From assembly GCA_012270695.1 (NCBI GenBank), contig JAAXHV010000201.1, forward strand, positions 1-6,526: DNA of 6,526 nucleotides. The letters are read 5' to 3'. Each line of letters opens with the position of its first letter. Position 1 is the stretch's first letter. Shown here piece after piece: positions 1 to 6,225 of this stretch. Source of the DNA: Gammaproteobacteria bacterium (GTDB lineage: Bacteria > Pseudomonadota > Gammaproteobacteria > Eutrophobiales > Eutrophobiaceae). Position numbers and translations under genes: made by a program. The notes under the pieces were generated by a model. The model was given only the letters and a program-made list of their open reading frames with translations. It was not told the DNA's origin and made no database searches.

Positions 1-77
1 TTTGTACGGAGAACCATAGCTGCTTAAGGTAATTTGTCGTCAGGCTGCTCAGCCCGGCTTACAGCCGCAACCAGAAA

Positions 78-97
78 CTACCGCCCTCAGGCGGTAG
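78..97 (-). terminator. Probable terminator of the amine dehydrogenase operon
   Basis: A perfect 8-bp inverted repeat, CTACCGCC (78-85) and GGCGGTAG (90-97), encloses a 4-nt loop. Read on the minus strand it starts about 20 nt after the cytochrome stop codon and is followed by TTTCTGG, a short imperfect U tract. A second small hairpin, CGGCT-TAC-AGCCG (55-67), lies just beyond. The position fits the end of the three-gene minus-strand operon. The weak T run means it could instead be an mRNA-stabilising hairpin. I see no gene in bases 1-116. Confidence 0.55.
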
Positions 98-116
98 AAT
101 ATTCACACAGCGGGGG

Positions 117-566
117 TCAGTACTCCGTTACCCCCAGCTTGTCCTTCATCCGGGTAATCAAGTCCTCCCGGCGCTGGTGTACATCAATCAGCGGTTCTTT
201 GCGCAATTTGCCGATTTCTTCCGCGCTATAGGGCACAAACGGGTCGGGGAGTTCGTTTTTGCTGAAATTCAACAGTATCCAGTTCATTACGTCGGCCAGT
301 TCCTGGTCCGGGATGGGCGCGCCGGCCGCGCCTGGCACCTGTACGATAAACTCCCTGCCGCCTGGCACGTGCAGGAAGTAGCCGACAAAATCATTCATCT
401 TCGGCACGTTGCCCTCCGAACCGGAACCGTCTGGCAGGTGGCAGCCCTGGCAGTTCAGGATGTAGTTCTGCCTGGCCAGTATCTCGTTGGCGCTGGTGGT
501 TGCGCAGCTGCCCAACAACAGCAGCAACAGACTGACAAGGCGCAGCCCGGATATGCCGGTTCTCAT
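117..566 (-). CDS. Monoheme c-type cytochrome, probable lipoprotein
   Basis: A 149-residue c-type cytochrome. Its single heme-binding motif is C39-Q-G-C42-H43, so one heme is covalently attached with His43 as proximal ligand. Met57 and Met94 are candidate distal ligands. The N-terminus has a short basic segment, a run of six leucines and the lipobox-like L-G-S-C21, so the mature protein is probably lipid-anchored on the periplasmic side of a membrane. The ATG at 566 is preferred because GGGGAG lies 7 nt upstream; a GTG at 581 in the same frame would sit on that ribosome site. The gene is third in the operon, 56 bp after the TTQ light chain. From that position I infer it accepts electrons from the dehydrogenase or relays them onward, where other systems use amicyanin or azurin. 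The charged C-terminal tail (about 113-149) has no motif I recognise. The cytochrome identity is firm; the redox partner is inferred. Confidence 0.9.
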   Translation of the reverse strand: MRTGISGLRLVSLLLLLLGSCATTSANEILARQNYILNCQGCHLPDGSGSEGNVPKMNDFVGYFLHVPGGREFIVQVPGAAGAPIPDQELADVMNWILLNFSKNELPDPFVPYSAEEIGKLRKEPLIDVHQRREDLITRMKDKLGVTEY

Positions 567-622
567 ATCTGCACTCCCCACAAAAAAATCCGGGCTAAAT
601 CCTGTCCATCCACGTTAACTCG

Positions 623-1141
623 TTATTTTATCGCCACTCCCAGGATAAGGTTCACGGTGCAATGATAAGCCGTGCTCTCCGTGCCGAGGCACCAGTTGTA
701 ATCGTTGGAGGTATGGGGCCGGTAGGTGGGTCGGTCCCCTTCGTTCCTGTTGCAGAAACAGTTACCGCAGGATGTCTTGCCGCAGCAGTCGTTGTAGGAG
801 ATGATGTAATCCTTGCCATCTCCGGGGTTCTTGCAGGTGCCGATCCAGGTGATTGACGACATTTCCGTTCCCGGTGGGCAACTGTTGATGGTGCCGCCGC
901 AGCAGGAGCACAAGTAGCCGTCGATGGCGCAGTTGCGCCAGTATTCGCAGGTCGCCGGGTCTCCCGGATCTACCGCGGGCGGGCCGGGTTGTTCCGCGTC
1001 CGCAGCGCGGGCAACCGGCAACAGGGGCATGAGTGAACCGCCAGCGATCACCCCGCCCAGTCCGCCCAGAAATCCCCTGCGTGAAGACGTCTTGGCTACG
1101 TTTCTTGTGAGGTTTTCCGTCAGTCTGTCCAACCAGTTCAT
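623..1141 (-). CDS. aauA: Aromatic (aralkyl)amine dehydrogenase light chain, TTQ-bearing subunit
   Basis: Small catalytic subunit of a periplasmic quinoprotein amine dehydrogenase, which oxidises primary amines to aldehyde plus ammonia using tryptophan tryptophylquinone. The protein is 172 residues. A twin-arginine leader (S-R-R-G-F-L, about 20-25, then a hydrophobic stretch ending ARA-A, about 44-47) matches the Tat-like leaders of this family. The mature part has Cys65, 71, 78, 80, 81, 88, 103, 119, 120, 125, 128, 130, 151 and 161. Trp99 (TWIGTC) and Trp150 (NWC) are the expected TTQ pair, 51 residues apart as in known enzymes. Asp118 of the DCC motif is the expected catalytic base, 19 residues after the first Trp. 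The CSCCGG and DCCGKTSCG motifs, with two cysteines where methylamine dehydrogenase has serines, place it with AauA rather than MauA. The ATG at 1141 is chosen over an in-frame ATG at 1177 because AGGAG lies about 9 nt upstream and the leader then begins normally. It starts 22 bp after the heavy-chain stop. Confidence 0.94.
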   Translation of the reverse strand: MNWLDRLTENLTRNVAKTSSRRGFLGGLGGVIAGGSLMPLLPVARAADAEQPGPPAVDPGDPATCEYWRNCAIDGYLCSCCGGTINSCPPGTEMSSITWIGTCKNPGDGKDYIISYNDCCGKTSCGNCFCNRNEGDRPTYRPHTSNDYNWCLGTESTAYHCTVNLILGVAIK

Positions 1142-1163
1142 ATTCTTTATCTCCTGCTGTTGC

Positions 1164-2324
1164 CTATTGCGAAGCATAGACTAGCAACGGCCAGTTATGG
1201 TAGAAATCGGCAATGGTATTGAGGTGCTCGCCGGACCGGGCGTCATAGACTTCCAGGCTCATTTCAATATTGGTGGTCACGATTTTCGGCGTATCGCCCA
1301 TGGTGATATCGAATGCGATGGCCGGCAGCGTAAGAGGTATGCGGTTCACCCGGGTTTTACCGCCAGTTTCGAATACCCAAATCTCGGATCCCGGGTTATC
1401 ATGGGAACCTTCTCCACCGTCTGCATGCATCAAAACGTATAGCCGGCCGGTGCTGTCCGTCGCCGCCAGCCAGGCGCCGCCGGGACGCCAGTTCTGCTTC
1501 CTGTCCTCTTCGTTCAGCAGGCTCCATTTTTCGCCCATCCGGGCAGCATCGCCGCTCAAATCGATTTCCTGGACGTTGCCGTTGTAACTGGGGAAGTAAC
1601 CCGTGTTACCAATGATCGCCGGCCTTTCGAACAGGGCATCTTCGTCGATATCGAAGAATGGCTCAATCTTGTCCTGCCCGGTAACCTGGCCGTCTTCATC
1701 AAGCTGGAAGCTGACCATGGAGCCATTGCCGCACAGGGAGCTGAACCCGCGTTTGCCGGTGGGGTATATGCCGGCGCAGGTCGGCAACGGGACCCCGTTC
1801 ACCACCTCGCGTTTTTCCAGGTCGACTACGGTGACGAAAGTGCCGGGCGTGAAACTGTAAAATAACAGGAACCTCTCGTCGTCGATGAGTGAAATGACGA
1901 ACTTGCTGACCAGTATCTCCGCCCGTTTGAGTTTGGGATCGCTGAGGATGATTTCATCGACGGGATTCAGGGTGGCCTTGTCGTAAATGGTCAATACATC
2001 GGTGCGATTCCCGCGCGTGCCGCGGTCATAATAATGCTCAAGCACGTACATCTCAGGTTTATTCATGGCCTGGGCAAAAGCAGAAATAAAAGCGCCGTTG
2101 AAACTTCCCTTGAAATAATCCTTGATGTCTCCGCCGTTAATATCCATCACCATGAACCGACCCACGGACATGTGATCGAAGGCAATGTCGTGAACGATCA
2201 CCCAGTCGTCGGGGTAGGGAACAGGCAGGGTTTCCACCTTGCCCGGTTGATCATTCGGCAAATCCGCCATAGCAGATTGCACGACAACCAAGAACAGAAC
2301 TAATCGAAGCAATTGTCTAAACAT
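1164..2324 (-). CDS. aauB: Aromatic (aralkyl)amine dehydrogenase heavy chain
   Basis: Large subunit of the TTQ amine dehydrogenase, a periplasmic seven-bladed beta-propeller that pairs with the light chain as a heterotetramer and shapes the substrate channel. The product is 386 residues, normal for the family. A Sec signal peptide (MFRQLL, then a hydrophobic core to about residue 18) has a probable cleavage after AMA at residue 20. Family-like stretches include RPGGAW (280-285), followed by a blade with STGRLYVLMH (291-300) and EIWVFETGGKTRVNRI (314-329), and a final blade with LEVYDARSGEHL (357-368). The reading frame stays open upstream to 3059, but that extension runs antisense through the deacetylase-like gene. 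The ATG at 2324 is preferred because it begins a clean signal peptide and has GAGG 7 nt upstream. It is first in the operon and divergent from the amidohydrolase gene. The usual aauE/aauD genes do not follow it. Substrate preference cannot be read from the sequence. Confidence 0.9.
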   Translation of the reverse strand: MFRQLLRLVLFLVVVQSAMADLPNDQPGKVETLPVPYPDDWVIVHDIAFDHMSVGRFMVMDINGGDIKDYFKGSFNGAFISAFAQAMNKPEMYVLEHYYDRGTRGNRTDVLTIYDKATLNPVDEIILSDPKLKRAEILVSKFVISLIDDERFLLFYSFTPGTFVTVVDLEKREVVNGVPLPTCAGIYPTGKRGFSSLCGNGSMVSFQLDEDGQVTGQDKIEPFFDIDEDALFERPAIIGNTGYFPSYNGNVQEIDLSGDAARMGEKWSLLNEEDRKQNWRPGGAWLAATDSTGRLYVLMHADGGEGSHDNPGSEIWVFETGGKTRVNRIPLTLPAIAFDITMGDTPKIVTTNIEMSLEVYDARSGEHLNTIADFYHNWPLLVYASQ

Positions 2325-2429
2325 GATCGGACCTCGTCGCAGGTTCGGGTATTGCCAACAAGTATTGTAACCGTTTCTCAGGGATGATAATACTATAAGG
2401 AAGACATCAATTAACTTGAGGAGGCCCAG
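2325..2429. promoter_or_regulatory. Divergent promoter region between aauB and the amidohydrolase gene
   Basis: This 105-bp gap must carry the 5' signals of both divergent genes. The AT-rich core (about 2361-2397) holds -10-like hexamers in both directions: GATAAT at 2386-2391 on the plus strand (with TTGTAA at 2365-2370, spacing 15), and TATCAT (2389-2384) or TACAAT (2369-2364) on the minus strand. None has a convincing -35 at 17 bp. AGTATT (2361-2366) and AATACT (2389-2394) form a 6-bp inverted repeat 22 bp apart, which could be an operator or chance. Ribosome sites are clear: GAGGAG before 2430 on the plus strand and GAGG before 2324 on the minus strand. The shared region suggests co-regulation, but no regulator gene is in the window. 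Confidence 0.5.
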
Positions 2430-3527
2430 ATGGCGACAGGTTTTGTTTATCACGAGCTGTATATGTGGCATGAGAACGGTAACTTTGCCGGCTTCATGCC
2501 TTATGGAAACCCGGTGCAACCGTATATACATGCGGAACACCAGGAAACCAAACGGCGCATCCGTAACCTGCTGGACGTCAGCGGCCTGTTGAAGGAACTG
2601 GTCGCAATCGAACCGCGGGAGGCGCAGAAAGAGGAGATCTGCCGTTTTCACATCCCTGAGTATTACGAGAAGATCAAAGCGCAGAATGACCAGTACTTGT
2701 CGGAGACGGGATTTTTTACTGCGATGGGGCGAGGCAGCTTCGAGATCTGTTGCCTGGCTGCCGGCGGCGTGATCGAGGCAGTTGATGCGGTGCTGGACGG
2801 CAAGGTGGACAACGCCTATGCCCTGGTGCGGCCGCCGGGGCATCATGCCCTGGCCGAAATGGGCATGGGGTTTTGCGTCTTCGGCAATGCCGCCATTGCC
2901 GGGATGCACCTGCTGCAGGCCCGCAAACTGGAGCGTATCGCGATTGTTGACTGGGACGTGCACCACGGCAACGGCACCCAGGCAGCGTTCTGGGATAACC
3001 CTGCCGTCCTGACCATATCGGTGCACCAGGATAACTGTTTCCCCCCGGATTCCGGCCATATCAGCGAAACGGGCGAGAGCGCCGGCGAGGGGTTTAACAT
3101 CAACGTGCCGTTACCGCCGGGCTCGGGAACCGGCGCCTATGAGGCGGTCTATGACCGGATCGTCATCCCGGCGCTGCAAAGATTCAAACCGGACTTTATC
3201 ATCGTTCCATCCGGGTTTGACGCCGGCGCACACGACCCCCTGGGGCGGCAGATGCTCACCAGTGAAGCTTTTCGCAACCTGACTGCAAAAATGATGCAGG
3301 TTGCGGATGAGCTATGCGATGGTCGCTTGGTCTTGTGCCATGAAGGCGGGTATAGCGGCTACACGGTGCCGTTCTTCGGCCTTGCCGTCCTTGAGCAGTT
3401 ATCCGGCATCAGCAGCGGTGTCGAGGATCCCTTCGAACCCATACTGTCAGGGTTGGGAGGCCACCGATTGCAACCGCATCAGGATGCACTGATCAAAGAG
3501 GTGGAACCCCTGGTTCAAAGACTTTAA
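2430..3527 (+). CDS. Class II histone deacetylase-like amidohydrolase (acetylpolyamine amidohydrolase type)
   Basis: A cytoplasmic zinc amidohydrolase of the arginase/deacetylase fold, 365 residues, full length compared with bacterial HDAC-like amidohydrolases (about 370). Enzymes of this family remove acetyl or other acyl groups from amines such as acetylpolyamines or acyl-lysine. Active-site elements are all present: the His138-His139 dyad in RPPGHHA, zinc ligands Asp176 and His178 in DWDVHHGNGTQ, zinc ligand Asp264 in SGFDA, and the transition-state Tyr308 in HEGGY. The motifs HQDNCFPPDSG (199-209) and NVPLPPGSGTGAY (225-237) are close to the Bordetella/Alcaligenes HDAH class as I remember it. 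There is no signal peptide. The ATG at 2430 has a strong GAGGAG site upstream. It is divergent from the amine dehydrogenase operon, so a role in releasing a primary amine from an N-acyl amine is plausible, but the substrate is not determinable here. Confidence 0.93.
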   Translation: MATGFVYHELYMWHENGNFAGFMPYGNPVQPYIHAEHQETKRRIRNLLDVSGLLKELVAIEPREAQKEEICRFHIPEYYEKIKAQNDQYLSETGFFTAMGRGSFEICCLAAGGVIEAVDAVLDGKVDNAYALVRPPGHHALAEMGMGFCVFGNAAIAGMHLLQARKLERIAIVDWDVHHGNGTQAAFWDNPAVLTISVHQDNCFPPDSGHISETGESAGEGFNINVPLPPGSGTGAYEAVYDRIVIPALQRFKPDFIIVPSGFDAGAHDPLGRQMLTSEAFRNLTAKMMQVADELCDGRLVLCHEGGYSGYTVPFFGLAVLEQLSGISSGVEDPFEPILSGLGGHRLQPHQDALIKEVEPLVQRL

Positions 3528-3549
3528 CCCGCAGATCTCCCAGGGTGAT

Positions 3550-3595
3550 GCGCTGAACGCGCCGGATTTTTTGACGTGCGCCCTTTCTGGCGCAC
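3550..3595 (+). terminator. Possible terminator elements downstream of the amidohydrolase gene
   Basis: Two elements lie 23-68 nt after the stop codon. A weak GCGC/GCGC hairpin (3550-3553 with 3559-3562) precedes a run of six T (3567-3572). A better 7-bp hairpin, GTGCGCC (3576-3582) and GGCGCAC (3589-3595), has a 6-nt loop but no T run after it. Neither alone is a textbook intrinsic terminator. The long repeat hairpin farther downstream may also contribute to ending the transcript. Confidence 0.3.
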
Positions 3596-3604
3596 ACCCT
3601 GTGG

Positions 3605-3652
3605 TAAATCTGGGACACCCATAAATCTGCGATAAATCTGGGACACCCATAA
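3605..3652 (+). repeat. Direct repeat pair, units A and B
   Basis: The 20-bp sequence TAAATCTGGGACACCCATAA occurs identically at 3605-3624 and 3633-3652, offset by 28 bp. The 8-mer TAAATCTG also appears between them at 3622-3629. The units point opposite to the pair at 3663-3729 but share the same core, GGACACCCATAA. They are noncoding; the short minus-strand frame across this region has no protein-like character. Confidence 0.92.
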
Positions 3653-3686
3653 CACAGCCAGAGAATTTATGGGTGTCCTAAATTTG
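3633..3686. repeat. Long imperfect hairpin formed by repeat units B and C
   Basis: GGACACCCATAA (3641-3652) and TTATGGGTGTCC (3667-3678) are perfect inverted complements separated by 14 nt. Pairing continues outward, G-T at 3640/3679, T-A at 3639/3680, a mismatch, four more pairs and a terminal wobble. The potential stem is therefore about 20 bp with one mismatch. The layout resembles REP/BIME-type intergenic palindromes, which can stabilise mRNA ends or terminate transcripts. That comparison is inference; no transposase gene is present. Confidence 0.75.
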
Positions 3687-3739
3687 CTAAATTTGCAGCC
3701 TAAAAGAATTTATGGGTGTCCTAAATTTGGCTAAATTTG
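3663..3739 (-). repeat. Direct repeat pair, units C and D, with TAAATTTG tails
   Basis: The 24-bp element at 3663-3686 (GAATTTATGGGTGTCC, then TAAATTTG) recurs identically at 3706-3729, offset by 43 bp. Each copy is followed by a further TAAATTTG (3688-3695 and 3732-3739), spaced by one base in the first copy and two in the second. The core is the reverse complement of the core in the upstream pair. The unit, tail and near-identity point to recent duplication of an intergenic repeat. Confidence 0.9.
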
Positions 3740-3743
3740 TCCG

Positions 3744-3772
3744 TTGCTGCCAGGCAGTAAGTAGTTTACAAT
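3744..3772 (+). promoter_or_regulatory. Probable sigma-70 promoter of the TonB-dependent receptor
   Basis: TTGCTG (3744-3749) and TACAAT (3767-3772, 5 of 6 to consensus) are 17 bp apart and would start transcription near 3779, leaving a leader of about 30 nt before the ATG at 3808. The spacer overlaps the 11-bp palindrome CTGCCAGGCAG (3747-3757), a possible small operator. The -35 match is only 3 of 6, so the promoter may be weak or activator-dependent. Confidence 0.45.
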
Positions 3773-3807
3773 CGCCTGCACTATGCTAACCCTTGGAGAA
3801 AAAACAC

Positions 3808-6162
3808 ATGCCTGCTGAGAGCAATACGATTTTCAAAGGAGTGGGTGTATTTCTTGCATCTGTATGTATCACTTTACCCGGTGTTGCCCAGGCCCAGCAG
3901 GCTGAAGGTGCAGCAGTACTGGAAGAAATCATTGTCACCGCGCAAAAGCGTGAACAGTCTGTCCAGGACGTCGGGTTGACCATTTCAGCCTTTACCGGAG
4001 ACAGGTATCGGGAGTTGTCCAGGGGCACCCTTGATGGCCTGGCGTCACAAATCTCCAATGTACAGACGTATTCCAGCAATACTTACCTGGAAAGTGTGCA
4101 TATTCGCGGTATCGGGCTGAATGAATTTCAGGGTCAATACGATTCCCCGGTTGCCCAGCACATTGATGAGGTCTACATCGCCAAACCCTGGATGAAGGCG
4201 CGCCGCAAATACGATATCGGGCGGGTTGAGGTGCTGAAAGGGCCGCAAGGCACCTTATTCGGCAGGAACACCACCGGTGGTGCGTTGAACTTCTATACCA
4301 GGGCGCCGGTTGACAGGTTCGAGGCCGAACTGGAGCTCGGGGTTGACGAGCATGAACGCTATCGGGTCACCGGCATGATCAACAGCCCGCTATCCGAGCA
4401 GTTGAGCGGGCGCTTTTCATTCAATACCGAGCTTGGCAACGGTGGCCCGCAGAAAAACCTGTTCTCCGGTGACGAACACGGCAGGCCGGACCTGTTGGAT
4501 TTCCGCGGCCAGCTGCTTTGGACAGGAGAAAAACTGACCGTGCGCGCGCTCGTCCACGGCGGTACCGACAAAAGTGACAAGACAGCCTGGAAAGGCCCGG
4601 GGATTTTCAACCTGGGGGCGCCGGGGCTGTGCCCGCAGTTGTTCACCGGAGAAGTATCGAAAAACCCGTCGGCTTGCGCCAAGACTGCCGGATTCGCCAT
4701 CCTGAACGGCTACCCGCAGGGTGAGTTCGAACCGGAAGGCATACATACCATCAACCAGAACAAGCCGCCGACGGTGGATGATAACTTCTACGGCGGCTAC
4801 CTGCGCTGGGATTATGAACTGGGCGATGCGACGCTGACATCCATCACGGCCTACGAATACTACGAGCGTATCCACACGGACGACAGCCAGGCCGACATGT
4901 TCAACTCCACCAGCACCCACTATTACAACGAGATGAACCAGGTCAGCCAGGAACTCAGGCTGTCCGGTATACTGGCCGAACGCTGGCGCTATATACTGGG
5001 ATTTTTCTATGAGAATGATGACCTGGACCAGGTTGACGGTTCCGACCTGAGCAAGCAACAGTTTCCGGGAATCGCACCTCCGTTTGCGGATCAATTCTTT
5101 GCCCAGTTCGGCATCGATACGGAATCCATTGCCGTGTTTGTCCACAATGAATTCGATTTTACCGAAAATGTGACTCTTAACCTGGGACTTCGTTATACGG
5201 ATGATACTATCGAAGTCAGTGACGCGTTGCTGGGTATCGGCCTGTTGCCCCAGACCGGGAAGGAAAAATTTGTGACCCCCTGTCTGACCACAACCTACCC
5301 CGCCGGTCCGGTGGGAGCGCCAGCCTGTCCTTTCCTGGGTCCGGTTGCGCCGCCGTTTAATGACAGTCGCTCAGATCAGGACTTTTCCTGGCGTGTAGGC
5401 ATCGAATGGAAGGCGGCTGACGACCTGCTGGTTTATTCCAATTTGATGACGGGCTATCGCAGCGGCGGCTACAGCCTGCCTTTCGCCGGCGCGGCAACGG
5501 AATTTGACCCCGAGGAATTGCTGGCCATGGAACTGGGTTTCAAGTATCAACTACTGGATAACAGGCTGCAGCTCAATGCGTCCGCATTCCGCTACGTCTA
5601 CGATGAGGTCCAGGTCAACGTGGATGACCCGGTCTCACCGCTGGTGCCGATTACCCGCAATATCGGTGAGCAGTTGAATACGGGATTCGAAGCCGAGGTC
5701 ACCTGGCAGCCGGTCAACAGCCTGTACCTGCGGCAGAGCGTTGGCTACCTTGATGCGAAATTCAACGATACGCCGCGTGAGATCACCACCTACCTGGGTC
5801 CCATCGCCCTGGACGGGAAACCGCCGGTGAATTCCCCCGAGTGGACCTATAACGGCGCGCTGCGTTACCAGCAGCAGGTGGCGAATGGCTGGGACATCAT
5901 CGCCGGGCTGGATTATCGTTGGGTCGATGATCGGTTCCTGGAAGCAACGGCCCAGTTATTCGATAAATCGGATGATTACTGGGTAGCCAATATGCGCATA
6001 GCCCTGGCCTCCCAGGATGATAAATGGGAAGTCGCGGTGTATGGAACCAACCTGTTTGATGAGGAATACCTGACTTATATCAACAACATCGGTTTCTTCA
6101 AACTGGACATATTCGGCGAGAGACAAACCTTCGGCGCGACGGTCCGCTATCGTTATCATTAA
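3808..6162 (+). CDS. TonB-dependent outer-membrane receptor
   Basis: A 784-residue outer-membrane active transporter, energised through TonB-ExbBD to bring a scarce or large ligand into the periplasm. The signal peptide spans about 1-30 (cleavage near AQA-Q). The TonB box is EEIIVTA (39-45). The plug domain runs from about 50 to 165 and includes VHIRGIG (97-103) and the typical EVLKGPQGTLFGRNTTGGAL (141-160). The rest is a 22-strand type barrel, with family features such as TSITAYEYY, MTGYRSGGYSL and NLFDEEYL, ending ATVRYRYH. Two putative extracellular loops each carry a cysteine pair (275/290 and 492/507). The ATG at 3808 is preferred over a TTG at 3793 because the TTGGAG there is the ribosome site, 9 nt upstream. 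The length is normal and the gene intact. The terminal His after the aromatic strand end is slightly atypical, as many porin-like barrels end in Phe. The ligand is unknown; neighbours suggest an amine or amide compound, but siderophore uptake is not excluded. Confidence 0.95.
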   Translation: MPAESNTIFKGVGVFLASVCITLPGVAQAQQAEGAAVLEEIIVTAQKREQSVQDVGLTISAFTGDRYRELSRGTLDGLASQISNVQTYSSNTYLESVHIRGIGLNEFQGQYDSPVAQHIDEVYIAKPWMKARRKYDIGRVEVLKGPQGTLFGRNTTGGALNFYTRAPVDRFEAELELGVDEHERYRVTGMINSPLSEQLSGRFSFNTELGNGGPQKNLFSGDEHGRPDLLDFRGQLLWTGEKLTVRALVHGGTDKSDKTAWKGPGIFNLGAPGLCPQLFTGEVSKNPSACAKTAGFAILNGYPQGEFEPEGIHTINQNKPPTVDDNFYGGYLRWDYELGDATLTSITAYEYYERIHTDDSQADMFNSTSTHYYNEMNQVSQELRLSGILAERWRYILGFFYENDDLDQVDGSDLSKQQFPGIAPPFADQFFAQFGIDTESIAVFVHNEFDFTENVTLNLGLRYTDDTIEVSDALLGIGLLPQTGKEKFVTPCLTTTYPAGPVGAPACPFLGPVAPPFNDSRSDQDFSWRVGIEWKAADDLLVYSNLMTGYRSGGYSLPFAGAATEFDPEELLAMELGFKYQLLDNRLQLNASAFRYVYDEVQVNVDDPVSPLVPITRNIGEQLNTGFEAEVTWQPVNSLYLRQSVGYLDAKFNDTPREITTYLGPIALDGKPPVNSPEWTYNGALRYQQQVANGWDIIAGLDYRWVDDRFLEATAQLFDKSDDYWVANMRIALASQDDKWEVAVYGTNLFDEEYLTYINNIGFFKLDIFGERQTFGATVRYRYH

Positions 6163-6185
6163 GACAAGGCGCCTGCTTTATGAGC

Positions 6186-6213
6186 ATGCGAGCTTAGACG
6201 CATCGGCTTTTTT
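6186..6213 (+). terminator. Possible intrinsic terminator after the receptor gene
   Basis: ATGCG (6186-6190) and CGCAT (6199-6203) form a 5-bp stem with an 8-nt loop, followed by CGGC and six T (6208-6213). It lies 24 nt after the receptor stop and 13 nt before the amidase start. The stem is short and the T run is offset by four bases, so termination may be partial, leaving read-through into the amidase gene. Confidence 0.35.
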
Positions 6214-6225
6214 CCGGCAGAGTAA

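Noticed and set aside
177..665. Plus-strand 162-residue open frame over the cytochrome gene
   Set aside because: It is antisense to a gene with a clear heme motif, has a poly-Gln stretch created by the leucine-rich signal peptide, and shows no ribosome site or family motif.
2325..3059. A 245-codon in-frame extension upstream of the heavy chain on the minus strand
   Set aside because: It lies antisense to the deacetylase-like gene, is rich in His/Arg/Val as expected for a shadow frame, and would bury a clean signal peptide and ribosome site at 2324.
3447..3650. Minus-strand 67-residue open frame over the repeats and the end of the amidohydrolase gene
   Set aside because: It is composed of repeat sequence and antisense coding sequence, with no protein-like features.
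3605..3739. CRISPR array
   Set aside because: Only four units occur, in two opposite orientations, with short variable gaps of 8-19 bp that are not spacer-like, and no cas genes are nearby.
4417..5145. Minus-strand 242-residue open frame inside the receptor gene
   Set aside because: It is a shadow of the receptor reading frame, with no recognisable domain and no start signals.
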